A stretch of DNA of 64,000 nt, taken from NCBI GenBank assembly GCA_963780755.1, contig CAWACX010000001.1:372001-436000 (forward strand). Direction: 5' to 3'. The notes under the pieces are model-generated. The model was not told the DNA's origin and did not search any database. It saw nothing but the letters and a program-made list of their open reading frames with translations. Shown in pieces: positions 53,409 to 63,391 of the stretch. The stretch's first letter is position 1. Each line of letters starts with the position of its first letter. A program made the translations under genes and the position numbers. The stretch comes from JALYNX01 sp963780755. GTDB lineage: Bacteria; Actinomycetota; Acidimicrobiia; Spongiisociales; ZC4RG35.

Positions 53409-55745
53409 ATGAGTGCTGTTGGCTCACCACGCTTCCGGGCAAGGCCGGTGCGTTTCTTGCTGCTTGCCCTGATCGGGGCGATGGCCCTCGTCTTCGGCGT
53501 GCATTTCGCCACCAACAGCCCTGTGGCCAATGCGGCGGTCATCACCTGGACCGGCAACGTCACCCTGCCCAACGGTACGTACACCATTCCTGCCGGCACC
53601 ACGGTCCGCTTCAACCCAGCTGTCGACACCAGGGTCACCATCAACGGGAACATCGTTGTCATCGGCGAGTTGGAGATGAAGCCGGCCAACGGCACCATCT
53701 CTCACACCCTCATTTTCGCCGGCGTGAACGAGAACACGTTCGTCGGCGGGGGCATGAACTTCCTGGCCAGCGACGAAGGGCTCTGGGTGATGGGAGCAGG
53801 CCGGCTCGACCTCCTTGGTGAGTCGAAACCGGCATGGGCCTACACCTGGCAATCGTCGTGGGCTGGTGACGCGGTGCTCGCCGCCCCCAACACTCCCGGC
53901 AACTACTCCAACTTCCCGATCGTGACCAAGACGCCAGCCAAGAACGCCCTGGGGTACAGCGCCGAGCTACTGAACCTGACCCGGAACGTGAGGATCGCGG
54001 GCACAACGGCGGGTTACACCCATGTCTTCATCCGCTCCACGCCAGCCGTCCTCGATCAGGAACGCCGTCTTCCAATACATGGCGCCGGACTTTGGCGGAT
54101 CGCATGTGACCGGCCGCTACGGCCTCCACATCCACATGTCCGGCAACGGGAGCCGGGGCACGATCGTCGATGGCCTGGTGATCCGGGACGCCAAGAACCA
54201 CGCCTTCGTCCCCCACATGTCGAACGGGATCACCTTCCGCAACACCATCGCCTACAACGTCGGGGGCGAGGCGTACTGGTGGGACGAGGGTGACACGTCC
54301 GACGACATCGTGTTCGACAAGGCGGTGGCGGCGCGGGTCGCCAGGCATCCGGCGGGGAGAACCACCGGATGTCGGCATTCTTTCTCGGCGCCGGGAGACC
54401 GGGTGACGGTCACCAACTCGGTGGCGGTCGGGGTGCAGAACGACGAGGGAGGCGCCGACCGCTCGGGCTACATCTGGCCCGAGGACGCCGAGGCCACCTG
54501 GACATTCCGCAACAACCGGGCCCACAACAACGAGGCCAACGGGATCTTCGTCTGGCAGAACAACGAGTTGCCCCACGTGATCGACGGTTTCATCGCCTAC
54601 TACAACAGCGATGCCGGTGTCGAACACGGGGCGTACACCAATTCCTATGTCTACAAGAACCTGATCCTGCTCAACAACGGGACGGCGATCCACTCTCACG
54701 CCATGGGGGAGCCGGGGGACGCCGGAGCGGACACCCAGATCTGGTCGAACATCAAGACCAACGGTGGGACGCTGTACATCGACGAGCATGCCCGGGACGC
54801 CGAGCGCCCGGTGCGATTCGTGGACTGCGACTTCGGTCGGGTCCAGGTCGACGACAGCGGGGGAGCAGAGCCGAGCAGGTATGACTTCATCCACTGCGGC
54901 CTCGAGCCCTCCGATTTCGACCTGAGCGGCGCCCAGGTCCGGCTCGGTGTTCCGGGTACAGCGCTCCAACGGGACGGCATACCGGCTCACAGGCTCGGGG
55001 GCGGTGACCAGCATCCCCGCCTTCTACAACGGCACCGTCCCTGGAAGCCCGGGCGGAGGCTTCGGGGACACCAACGGCCACACGTTCCAGGCCGCAATCG
55101 ACTGGCTGGCGGCCAAGGGGATCACCAAGGGCTGCAACCCACCGGCCAACACCATGTTCTGCCCCAATGACTTCGTCACCAGGGGCCAGATGGCCGCCTT
55201 CCTGGTGCGGGCGCTGGGCTACACCAGCGCCGGGAGCGCCAACTACTTCAACGACACCAACGGGCACATCTTCGAGGATGCGATCGACACGTCTGCGAAC
55301 CGCAGGGGTCACCCAGGGATGCAACCCGTCAGGGACCAGGTTCTGCCCCGACCGCCGGGTGACCCGGGGTGAGATGGCCGCCTTCCTGGTGCGAGCGTTT
55401 GGTTACAGCGCGGGTGGGGGCACCAACTACTTCGTCGACGACAATGGCCACGTGTTCGAAGGGGCGATCAACCGCCTCCGGGCCGCCGGAGTCACGCAAG
55501 GCTGCAATCCGCCCAGCAACAACCGCTTCTGCCCTGACGCCTATGTGACCAGGGGCCAGATGGCTGCCTTCCTGAAGCGTGCCATCGAGAGCGGTGCCAG
55601 CGCTGCTGCTCCATCCTCGGTCCTGGTGGCCAGGGCGGGTGACGGTGCCGCAGTCATGTTCAGCGACTCGCGTTCGGTGGCAATGAGCAGCGGAGGCGCC
55701 GGTTTCCTTCTGGTGTGCCCTGGTCACATGATCCCCGGGCCATGA
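53409..55745 (+). CDS. CEMIP/G8-like beta-helix protein with three S-layer-like repeats, several frameshifts
   Basis: This secreted protein of about 775 residues is read in several frames. ATG 53409 has AAGGAG upstream and leads into a signal peptide (FLLLALIGAMALVFGVHF). Residues about 43-200 are a G8-like domain (ITWTGNVTLPNGTYTIPAGT). A parallel beta-helix follows with GRYGLHIHMSGNGSRGTIVD, NHAFVPHMSNGITFRNTIAY and NNEANGIFVWQNN, closely similar in order to the GRYPIHFH region of animal CEMIP/TMEM2. The C-terminus carries three repeats (ITKGCNPPANTMFCPNDFVT, VTQGCNPSGTRFCPDRRVT, VTQGCNPPSNNRFCPDAYVT). Breaks lie at about 54045, 54335-54405 (net zero), 54945 and 55290. All fit single extra bases. 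It overlaps the next gene by ATGA. Confidence 0.8.
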
Positions 55746-57421
55746 GTCGGGGACTCCGGGGATTGGTGATTTTGGGGGTCGTGCTGATTCTTGCCGTGGC
55801 ATGCACTCCTGACTCCAGCGATTCGACGACCTCCGCGCCTCCGGGCAACGCAACCACGACGATGGCCGACCACGGGTCCACTGCGGCCCCACCATCGACC
55901 GTTGCGCGCACCGCGGTCATGATCACCGAGGATCGTGACTTCCCCGATGGTGTGACCATCCCTGCCGACGAGTCGTGGGTCCTCGACCCGAGCACCAACA
56001 TCACCCTCACCGCCTCGGGCAACGTCGAGGTACTCGGCGAGTTGGTGATGCAACCGGCGTCCGGCGACATCGAACACGTGCTCCGCTTCGAGGGCGTCGA
56101 CAACTCGGCATTCGTTGGCGGCGGAATGGACCCGGTACCGACCGATGTCGGGCTGTGGGTGATGGGTGATGGGCAACTCCGTCTCCAGGGCGAGGAAAAG
56201 GTGGCCTGGGGTTATGAGTACGACCCGGCCTGGGCGAGTGACGAGGTGGTCTCCGCTCCCAATGCTCCAGGGGTCTTTGACGCATTCGAAGAGGTGACCA
56301 CGACCCCGCCGGCCAACGACCTCGGTTACCCAGCCGAGTTGCTAAACCTGACTCGCAACGTCCGCATCGAGGGCACTGCGGACGGATACAGCCACGTCTT
56401 CCTTCGCTCCACACAGCCCCAGACCATCCGCTACGTCGCGCTCCGTTATGTGGCTCCGCCCTTCGGGGAGATCGACCAAACCGGTCGCTACGGGCTCCAT
56501 TTCCACATGGCAGGGGACGGCACCAGAGGATCCGTCGTCGAGGGAGTGGTCATCAGGGACGCCGGGAACCACGCCTACGTCGCACACGCCTCACACGGGA
56601 TCTCCTTCATCGACACCATCGCCTTCAACGTCCGCAACGAGGCCTACTGGTGGGACCCGCCTCCCGAAGAGGAGGACATGTCCAATGAGACCTTCGACCT
56701 CCTCTATGACGGCGCGGTGGCCGCCGGGGTCGATCTCGGGGTGTCAGGGAACAGGTTCCGGCTGTCCGGTTTCTACCTGGGCAACGGGGCGAACATGACG
56801 GTGCGGAACTCGGTCTCGGTAGGAGTGCTCGGCGAGGAGTTTTCGGAGAGCTCGGGGTTCATCTGGCCCGAGGACGGTGGGTCGGTGTGGGTCTTCGAGG
56901 ACAACATCGCCCATAACAACCTGTCCAATGGGATCTTCGTTTGGCAGAACAACGACGAGGCCCACCCCGTCGACCGATTCACCGGCTACTACAACGGGGG
57001 GGCCGGGGTGGAGCATGGGGCGTACGAGAACTCCTACCAATACACCGACCTGACACTGCTCGAGAACGGGACCGCGGTCGTTTCCCATGCCTTTGGTGAT
57101 GAGAGCGACGGGAACGACACACAGCAGTGGACCAATATCACCACCAACGGGGGAACGCTCCTCATCGACGAGCACGCCACCGAGGCCGAGGTGCCGGTCC
57201 GATTCCGTAACTGTGACTTCGCCCTCGTGGTGGTGGAAGATCAGGGAGGTTCTGAGCCTTCGGTTTACGACTTCGTCAACTGCGGGCTGGAGCCGGAGAA
57301 CTTCGACCTGAGTGGAGCCTTCCACGCTGCAGTCTTCCGGGTCCAGCGTGAGGACGGGACTGCCTACGAGTTGACCGGCAACGGCACCGTCACCGAGATC
57401 GAGCCCTTTTTCGAAGGCTGA
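55742..57421 (+). CDS. CEMIP/G8-like beta-helix lipoprotein, paralogue of the upstream gene
   Basis: This 559-residue intact paralogue of the preceding gene is in one frame. A lipobox (LILAVAC, Cys about 20) replaces the S-layer repeats as surface anchor. A Thr/Ala-rich spacer leads to the G8-like domain (VTIPADESWVLDPSTNITL), then the beta-helix with TGRYGLHFHMAGDGTRGSVV, NHAYVAHASHGISFIDTIAF, NEAYWWDPPPEEED, GFIWPEDGGSVWVFEDN and NNLSNGIFVWQNND. In CEMIP and TMEM2 the corresponding region is tied to hyaluronan binding and cleavage. Here a glycan-directed surface function is inferred only. ATG 55742 overlaps the upstream stop. Its 3' end overlaps the convergent kinase gene by 58 bp. Confidence 0.85.
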   Translation: MSRGLRGLVILGVVLILAVACTPDSSDSTTSAPPGNATTTMADHGSTAAPPSTVARTAVMITEDRDFPDGVTIPADESWVLDPSTNITLTASGNVEVLGELVMQPASGDIEHVLRFEGVDNSAFVGGGMDPVPTDVGLWVMGDGQLRLQGEEKVAWGYEYDPAWASDEVVSAPNAPGVFDAFEEVTTTPPANDLGYPAELLNLTRNVRIEGTADGYSHVFLRSTQPQTIRYVALRYVAPPFGEIDQTGRYGLHFHMAGDGTRGSVVEGVVIRDAGNHAYVAHASHGISFIDTIAFNVRNEAYWWDPPPEEEDMSNETFDLLYDGAVAAGVDLGVSGNRFRLSGFYLGNGANMTVRNSVSVGVLGEEFSESSGFIWPEDGGSVWVFEDNIAHNNLSNGIFVWQNNDEAHPVDRFTGYYNGGAGVEHGAYENSYQYTDLTLLENGTAVVSHAFGDESDGNDTQQWTNITTNGGTLLIDEHATEAEVPVRFRNCDFALVVVEDQGGSEPSVYDFVNCGLEPENFDLSGAFHAAVFRVQREDGTAYELTGNGTVTEIEPFFEG

Positions 57422-58335
57422 GACCCGTCGAGGCGAACCAGGCCGCGTCGCCGAAGCGTTTTGGGAAGCGCTTGCCGCGCCATTCCCAGCGCCCGTCGCG
57501 TCTCGTAGAGGGCGATGAGGGCCTCGTCCGGTGCATCTAGTGGTGCGCCGTCGGCCATGACATAGCCGCGGAGGAACCCGGCGTGCAGCCTCTCGAATCG
57601 CTCGGACATCGGCTCGCTCCGGGTGAATCCTCTTCCCGCCAGTTGTCGCCGCAGTTCGAACAGGAAGTTGCCCAGGTCGCGATGTACGACAGCCGAACCG
57701 GGGGAGAGCGGTGGGTCGAGAAGGTAGAGGTCCCCGCTCGGGCTGGCATGGAGGTTTCCAGGACCGAAATCACCGAAGCACTTGGCGACTCTGTGTTCCC
57801 AATCGATTGCGAAGTCACCGTTCACGCGGAGCCGCCTGGCCAGAGCGGTGACTTCACGACGAGCCTCATCCGTCGCCTCCGGCGCCGGGTGCCTTTGGTG
57901 ATAGGCAGCGAGCATGGCGCCCGCCCGGCTCACCCAGTCGTCGACCCTGCCCTTCCAGGCTTCGGCATGCGGGTCGCGCAGGATGGTCACCACGTCGCTG
58001 CCCTCCAGATACGGCATCACCAGCAAGGGTGGGACTCCGGCCCAGGCCCAGGGGCGAATCGCCCCCGCGATGTCGAATGGGGTGCCTTCGAGGCTGTCGG
58101 CGAGGTCGATCATGGCTTCGTACGCCGCTTCCGCCTCGTCCGCCGTCCAGCCCCGCACCGTCTTGATCACGATGTCAGGGCCATCGGGGAGGCCGCGGAA
58201 CCCGTGGAACGACGATCCCGAGCGCTCCCGCTCCCAGGAAGTCGTGAACTCGTAGCTCTCGGCTCTCTGCGGCCACGAATCAGCCGTCTGGAGTCCGAGG
58301 AGCCGTGAGGCGAGCTCTCTGGGGTCTGTGATCAG
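57364..58335 (-). CDS. Phosphotransferase / aminoglycoside-phosphotransferase-like kinase
   Basis: This roughly 323-residue small-molecule kinase-fold protein has the catalytic loop CFGDFGPGNLHASPSGDLYL, where Asp and Asn match the Brenner motif (HxDxxxxN with the His replaced by Phe-Gly), and the metal-binding Asp in LLDPPL. The hinge LLVMPYLEGSDVV precedes it. The substrate may be a sugar or amino alcohol. No ATG, GTG or TTG starts it at the expected place. CTG at 58335 overlaps the upstream stop (CTGA) and has GGAAGGG just before it, so a CTG start is proposed; a small indel is the alternative. The C-terminal end overlaps the convergent CEMIP-like gene. Confidence 0.75.
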   Translation of the reverse strand: MITDPRELASRLLGLQTADSWPQRAESYEFTTSWERERSGSSFHGFRGLPDGPDIVIKTVRGWTADEAEAAYEAMIDLADSLEGTPFDIAGAIRPWAWAGVPPLLVMPYLEGSDVVTILRDPHAEAWKGRVDDWVSRAGAMLAAYHQRHPAPEATDEARREVTALARRLRVNGDFAIDWEHRVAKCFGDFGPGNLHASPSGDLYLLDPPLSPGSAVVHRDLGNFLFELRRQLAGRGFTRSEPMSERFERLHAGFLRGYVMADGAPLDAPDEALIALYETRRALGMARQALPKTLRRRGLVRLDGSQPSKKGSISVTVPLPVNS

Positions 58336-59276
58336 CGGCCCTTCCGGGAAAAGAGACTGTTGAACTTCTTGGCGATTCTGGTCACGATCTCCGGCGTCTG
58401 TCGACGACGGATGGCGGCGTACCAGGTGACCAGGAACCGCGGCGGGTTGGGCCAGAACTGTGACACGACCTGTTCGGCGGCCTCCTGTCCGAGGTCGTCC
58501 AACCCGGAACGGAGTGCGGAGCGAGCTTGGACATCCCAGAGCATCACCCGTCGACGCCAAATGAGGTGTTTCCGGTGCTTGTGGTAAAGGCGCGACCTCT
58601 CGGACAGCACCCTTTCGCTGACGACGTCCCTCCGCGAGATCCGGTAGTAGACGTAGGTGGGATCATCGACGGCTGCGATTTCCGAGGCCAGGCCGAGGCG
58701 GACCAGCATGTCTGTGTCCGCGAGACGGTCGAGTTCCTGGTCGAGAGGGCCGGTCCGGTCGAGCACCGAACGGTGGATGAGGGTCGCAGGGAGGAGGACG
58801 GCCTGGGGATCGATGAGCATTTCGATGCCGATCTTGCCGTCCGGCATCGGGCCCTCAGGGAAGAGGCGCTCCCTGCCACTCGTGGGCCGGATCAGCACCC
58901 GGGCGTAGGCCACACCTCGTCCCGAGGCTGGGTCCAGGGCAGCCTCCAACCCGGCGAAATGAGATGGCCGCAGCTCGTCGTCATCATCGAGGAAGGCGAT
59001 CAGGTCGGTGTCTAGACGCTCCAGCCCGCGATTCACCGCGTAGCCGTAACCCGTTTCCACGAGATAGACGCCTTCTTCCCGCTTGGCGCCGGTGCTGATC
59101 ACCTCGAGGTCGACTGCTGAAAGCCTTTCTCCCAGGTCGGCCACGATGGAGTCGACGAGGGTGGTGTCATCGGCGTCGACGACGACCCGAATTACCTGCA
59201 CTTTCCGGGTCTGGTCGAGGACCGACTCCAGCATCCGCTTGAGTTCGATCCGCTCCCCAACAGTGGGGATGATCAC
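58332..59276 (-). CDS. Family 2 glycosyltransferase
   Basis: This roughly 314-residue GT-A fold glycosyltransferase has the nucleotide-binding start GVIIPTVGERIELKRMLESV, the metal-binding DxD region DTDLIAFLDDDDELRPSHF, and a later catalytic-region DTDMLVRLGLA. It probably adds a sugar to a surface polymer or lipid. GTG 59276 is preferred because it lies just after the upstream stop; ATG 59354 would overlap the S-layer-like gene by 53 bp. It is transcribed with the downstream kinase gene. Confidence 0.85.
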   Translation of the reverse strand: MIIPTVGERIELKRMLESVLDQTRKVQVIRVVVDADDTTLVDSIVADLGERLSAVDLEVISTGAKREEGVYLVETGYGYAVNRGLERLDTDLIAFLDDDDELRPSHFAGLEAALDPASGRGVAYARVLIRPTSGRERLFPEGPMPDGKIGIEMLIDPQAVLLPATLIHRSVLDRTGPLDQELDRLADTDMLVRLGLASEIAAVDDPTYVYYRISRRDVVSERVLSERSRLYHKHRKHLIWRRRVMLWDVQARSALRSGLDDLGQEAAEQVVSQFWPNPPRFLVTWYAAIRRRQTPEIVTRIAKKFNSLFSRKGR

Positions 59277-59301
59277 GCCGAGGCGGGGTGGTTCGATTGA
59301 T

Positions 59302-60977
59302 TCAGCCGCCGATAGCTCGCCTGAGGAAGGCGGCCATCTGTCCTCGGGTGACATAATCGTCGGGACAATATCGGTCGTTTACCGGCGGATTGCAGCCCTG
59401 GGTCACGCCTGCGGTGCGGAGGCGATCGATCGCACCCTCGAACACGCTGCTGTCGTCGTCGAGGAAGTAGTCACCCAGTCCGGCATCGGTGTGCCCGAAG
59501 GCCCGGACCAGGAACGCTGCCATCTGGCCTCTGGTCACGAAGTCGCTCGGGCAGAAACGGTTGTTGAGCGGCGGGTTGCACCCCTGGGTGACTGCGGCGG
59601 CTCGGAGGCGGTTGATCGCGCCTTCGAACACGCTGCCGGCATCGTCGAGGAAGTAGTCATTGCCGGTAGCCGGGTATCCCATGGCCCGGACCAGGAACGT
59701 GGCCATTTGCCCTCTGGTGACCCGGGCATCAGGGCAGAACCGGGTGTTGACCGGCGGGTTGCAGCCCTGGGTGATACCCTGGGCCCGGAGCCACTCGATC
59801 GAGTTCTCGAAGACATGCCCGTCGTCGTCGGTGAACGGGTCAACATTGCCGCCACCCCCACCGCCCCCTCCGCCCCCGGGCTGGGCTCGTGGTGGTGTGG
59901 TCGTCGACCCCGGGATCGTGGTCGTTGTGGTCGCCTGGGTGGTGGTGGTCGTGGTTGCTTGAGTGGTGGTGGTCGTGGCCTGGGTGGTTGTGGTGGTGGC
60001 CTGAGTCGTCGTAGTGCGTGGCCGTCTTGTGGTCGTTGTGGACGAGGTTGGCTGCGTAGTCGAAGTAGTGTGGTCGAAGTCGTGGACGGGGGCACGGTTC
60101 CGTTGAATGTCACCTCGTAGAGGCTCGAATTGTCCCGGTCGGTCAACCAAAGCACTGTTCGCCAGGATCGATAGCTGGCCGGGGCGATACCCATCCCTGA
60201 GATCAGGCTCAGCCCGGTGATGCCGGTCGCGTCGATGGTTCTGTGGAGCACGACCGGGTTGGCGAGTCGACCTCGTAGATCTCGGGCTCCAGGGTGTTGT
60301 TGCCATAAGGAAGTTCCCGGTCCTCGGGTCCCAGGCGAGTCCCTCCCAGTCGGGCGTTCGGTTGTTGAGAGCGGGTGACCGAGTGCTGGTGCACTGATCA
60401 TCGCTGGACTTGCCCCAGCCCCGTCGACCGGGTTCAGCTCGATACAGGGAGTCTCCTGGCCCCGTCGACCCAGTACAGCCGACCGTTGTCCGGGTTGTAG
60501 CCGGGTCCTCCGTGTCGAGCTGCCGTGTGCATCGGTATCGATCTGAATCATGTTTCCGGCACCGGCCGTCGAAGTCGGTGAAGACGAACTATGCGACCCG
60601 TCGTCGCTGAGTGATGAACAGGGTGTTGGTGACGGGGTCGTAGTCGATCCCGGTCGGCTCCTCGACTCCGGTGGCCCTGCTGGTGGCATCCCCGGTCTGG
60701 ATGTCGACCATCCAGCCATTGGCGGCGGGATTGTTGACATTGGTGTCGACCACGAACAGGTATCCGTCACCATTGGGGTCGCCGTCGGCGTCGATCCAGG
60801 CCGCGCCAGATGGCTCGGCCGAGGGCGGTGCCCACTCACCCGATGAGAGGGTCTGAAACAGCATCGCGATGCTGTCGGCCCACGCCGTCATCGCGCCGGT
60901 TAACAAGGAGCCCGTGAGTGCGAGGAGGACACCACAGTCGCCCCCCGAGGCTCCTCCCGACTCGCCGCGCTGCTCAC
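59302..60977 (-). CDS. Secreted mosaic protein: propeller-like region, Thr-rich linker, three S-layer-like repeats; several frameshifts
   Basis: The C-terminal 300 residues read cleanly. A Thr/Gln/Ala-rich linker of TTTTTQATTTTTQ type leads through a poly-Gly tract to three repeats (ITQGCNPPVNTRFCPDARVT, VTQGCNPPLNNRFCPSDFVT, VTQGCNPPVNDRYCPDDYVT) and ends RRAIGG. Upstream, fragments in different frames (SGAAWIDADGDPNGDGYLF, VEEPTGIDYDPVTNTLFIT, SLYEVTFNGTVPP) suggest a propeller-like sensor or binding domain. Allowing one skipped base, GTG 60977 opens a signal peptide that continues into LLALTGSLLTGAMTAWA. Breaks cluster between 60050 and 60600 and near 60910-60940. Confidence 0.62.
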
Positions 60978-60985
60978 ATTCGCCC

Positions 60986-63353
60986 TTAGTCGAAGCGCTC
61001 GCTTGAGGAACGCGGCCATCTGGCCACGGGTCACGAAGTCGTTGGGGCAGAAACGGTCGTTGACCGGCGGGTTGCAGCCAACCGTGATCCCGGCCTGGGC
61101 CAGTCTCTCGATGGCCCCCTCGAACACGTGCCCGTTGTCATCGGCGAATCGGTCCGGCCCGTTGTATGCCGGCAGGTCGAGGGCTCGCACCAGGAAAGCC
61201 GCCATCTGGCCCCGGGTCACCAGACCGTTCGGGCAGTACCGGCTGAAGTTGGGCGGGTTGCATCCCAGTGTCACCCCGGCGGCTCGCAGCCGGTTGATCG
61301 AGCCTTCGAAGACGCTTGCCCCGTCGTCTGTGAAGTAGTCGACGTTGGTGTCCGGGTAGACAGGGCGCGCACCAGGAAGGCGGCCATCTGACCCCGGGAG
61401 ACGTTGTCATTGGGGCAGAAGCGGTCGTTGGCCGGCGGGTTGCAGCCCTGAGGTGATGCCTTCGGCGGCGAGCCACTCGATGGTGCCTCGAAGACATTGC
61501 CGTCGTCATCGGAGAAGGTGTCGCACCGGATCCGGGTTGCAGTCGTCCTGGACCGTGACCACGAAGGTCTGCTGGTCGCTGCGCGCCGGGGTCCCGTTGT
61601 CCGTGACCTTGATCGTCACGTTGTAGTTCCCGGCGTTGACTGTGGAGGGGTCCAGGTGAAGTGGCCGCCACGCGGTGATCGCGGCGCCCGACGGCGGGCT
61701 GACCAGCGAGAAAGTCGAGCGTGCACCGTCGGCGTCGGTGGCCGAGGCGTTGAACGCCAGCTGGTTGCCCCGGGTCACCGACTTGTTGGTGATGTTGGCC
61801 AGCACCGGAGCGTGGGCATTGGTGTTGTGCCGGGAGTGATCGTCCACTGCATCATCTCCTGGTCCTGGCTGGTGCCGTCGGTGACAGTGATGGTCACCGA
61901 GTAGGGAGAGTTGTTTGCTGCCGTCGGCGCCCACCGTGCCGGAGACCGACTCCGGTGGTACTGTTGATCGAGAGTCCCGGCGGGAGCCCGGTGGCGCTCC
62001 ACTGAAGGTCTGGCCGGCCGTCAGGGTCCGGTGGCTTCGAAGTCGAAGTTGAAACTTGACCCCCTCGTGTGCTCCGGGGAGAAGGGCCCACCCAGGATCA
62101 CGGTGCTGCGTGTTCACGTCGCCGACATTGATCACCACGCCTGGAAGTCATAGCCCCTGGATTGGTGGCGCCGTTGTCGGTGACGACCACCGTACACGTT
62201 GTTCGGCCCCCACATTGGCCCCGGTCGGGGTCCAGGTGAAGGCTCCCGTACTGGAGTTGATCGTGTCCCCGGTGGCGGGCCACCGGCCTGGAGCGAGAAA
62301 GGTCAGGGTCTGACCGAAGTCGGGGTCGGTGGCGTTGGCATCGAAGGTGACCGCAAGTTCCTGCGGTCGCCGGGATCGGGCGTGGTGATCAGCGAAAGGA
62401 CCGGAGCACGTGTTGGGGACGGCGGGGGCAGGGCCAAGGTGACCCGGTAGAGGGCGCCGTCGACAACCGACGGTGCTGTCGCTGCCCCGCTCGGCGACCC
62501 AGTAGGTCACCGGGAGGCGCCCCGTCAGCCGGTTGCGAGGTGAGCCCGGACAGCGAGTTGATGGGAACCTCGGTGAGATCGTGATCCTGGACGAAGACCC
62601 GGCGGTGGTGAACTCGTAGATGATGTTGTCGAACCGGTGAGCGGCGATCAGGTTGTTGGTCGCCGGATCGAACGCCAGCGACTCTACATCATCGAGAGGG
62701 TCATCATCGTAGATTCTCCGGGATGGCGAATGACGTTGGCGCCGGGTCGTCGATCGTTCCAAAGGACATGTCGACCCGGGGTCGAAGTCGGTGATAAGTC
62801 CGCTCCCGGCGAGCACATAGAGGTGGCCGTTGATTGGGTTGTAGGCCGGATCCTCGACATCACCGGTCGAAGCGCAATGTCGTCGATGCCCGGATTAGGA
62901 CACGGTTCCGAACATGCCGTCGACACCGGGCCCGTGACATAGACGGTCATCGTGGTGTCACTGGTGACGAACAGGATGTCGTCGGTGGGTGACGTCGTCG
63001 GTCCCGGGTCGATGGCGACTCCGGTGGGGTCCTGGGTAGCCGGGCTTGGAAGCACGGACCCGGTGTAGGACACCGTGTTGGTGTCCAGGTCGTATTCCCA
63101 AAGGTTTGTGTTGTCGAACCCGGCGAAGTCGCGGTTCTGCATGTCGACCACGACCAGGCTGTTGGTGGAGGCGCGATAGGCGACCCCACTCAGCCCTGGC
63201 GCATCCGGCACCCACTGGGTGGCATCGACGAAATGCACCACGTCGCCAACCGCCGCAAAGGCAATTCCGGTCAGACCGGGCAGGCACCCCGGTCACCGCC
63301 AGCAGGCCGGCCAGCCCGCTGAGGGCCAGCCGGCGTCCCATCCTCCCACTCAT
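60986..63353 (-). CDS. Large secreted mosaic protein: propeller-like region, Ig-like domains, three S-layer-like repeats; many frameshifts
   Basis: ATG 63353 opens a signal peptide (LALSGLAGLLAVTGVPA). Frame fragments in order give a propeller-like part (SGVAYRASTNSLVVVDMQNR, DPTGVAIDPGPTTSPTDDIL, SLAFDPATNNLIAAHRFDN), two or three putative Ig/cadherin-like domains (NATDPDFGQTLTF, LPPGLSINSTTGV, GTIKVTDNGTPA-like stretches) and three S-layer-like repeats at 60986-61480. The end is taken at TAA 60986-60988, giving KRALD plus stop after skipping one base, by analogy with the next gene; the literal frame continues to 60900. At least eight frame changes are needed. It is probably one gene, but exact sequence is unreliable. 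Confidence 0.55.
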
Positions 63354-63391
63354 CCCCTAATACCCCTCTGTCTCGATGGTCCGTGGAGCGA

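Noticed and set aside
59895..60030. CRISPR-like or microsatellite array from the ACC/GTG-rich tract
   Set aside because: It encodes a Thr-rich linker in frame with S-layer-like repeats; there are no spacers.
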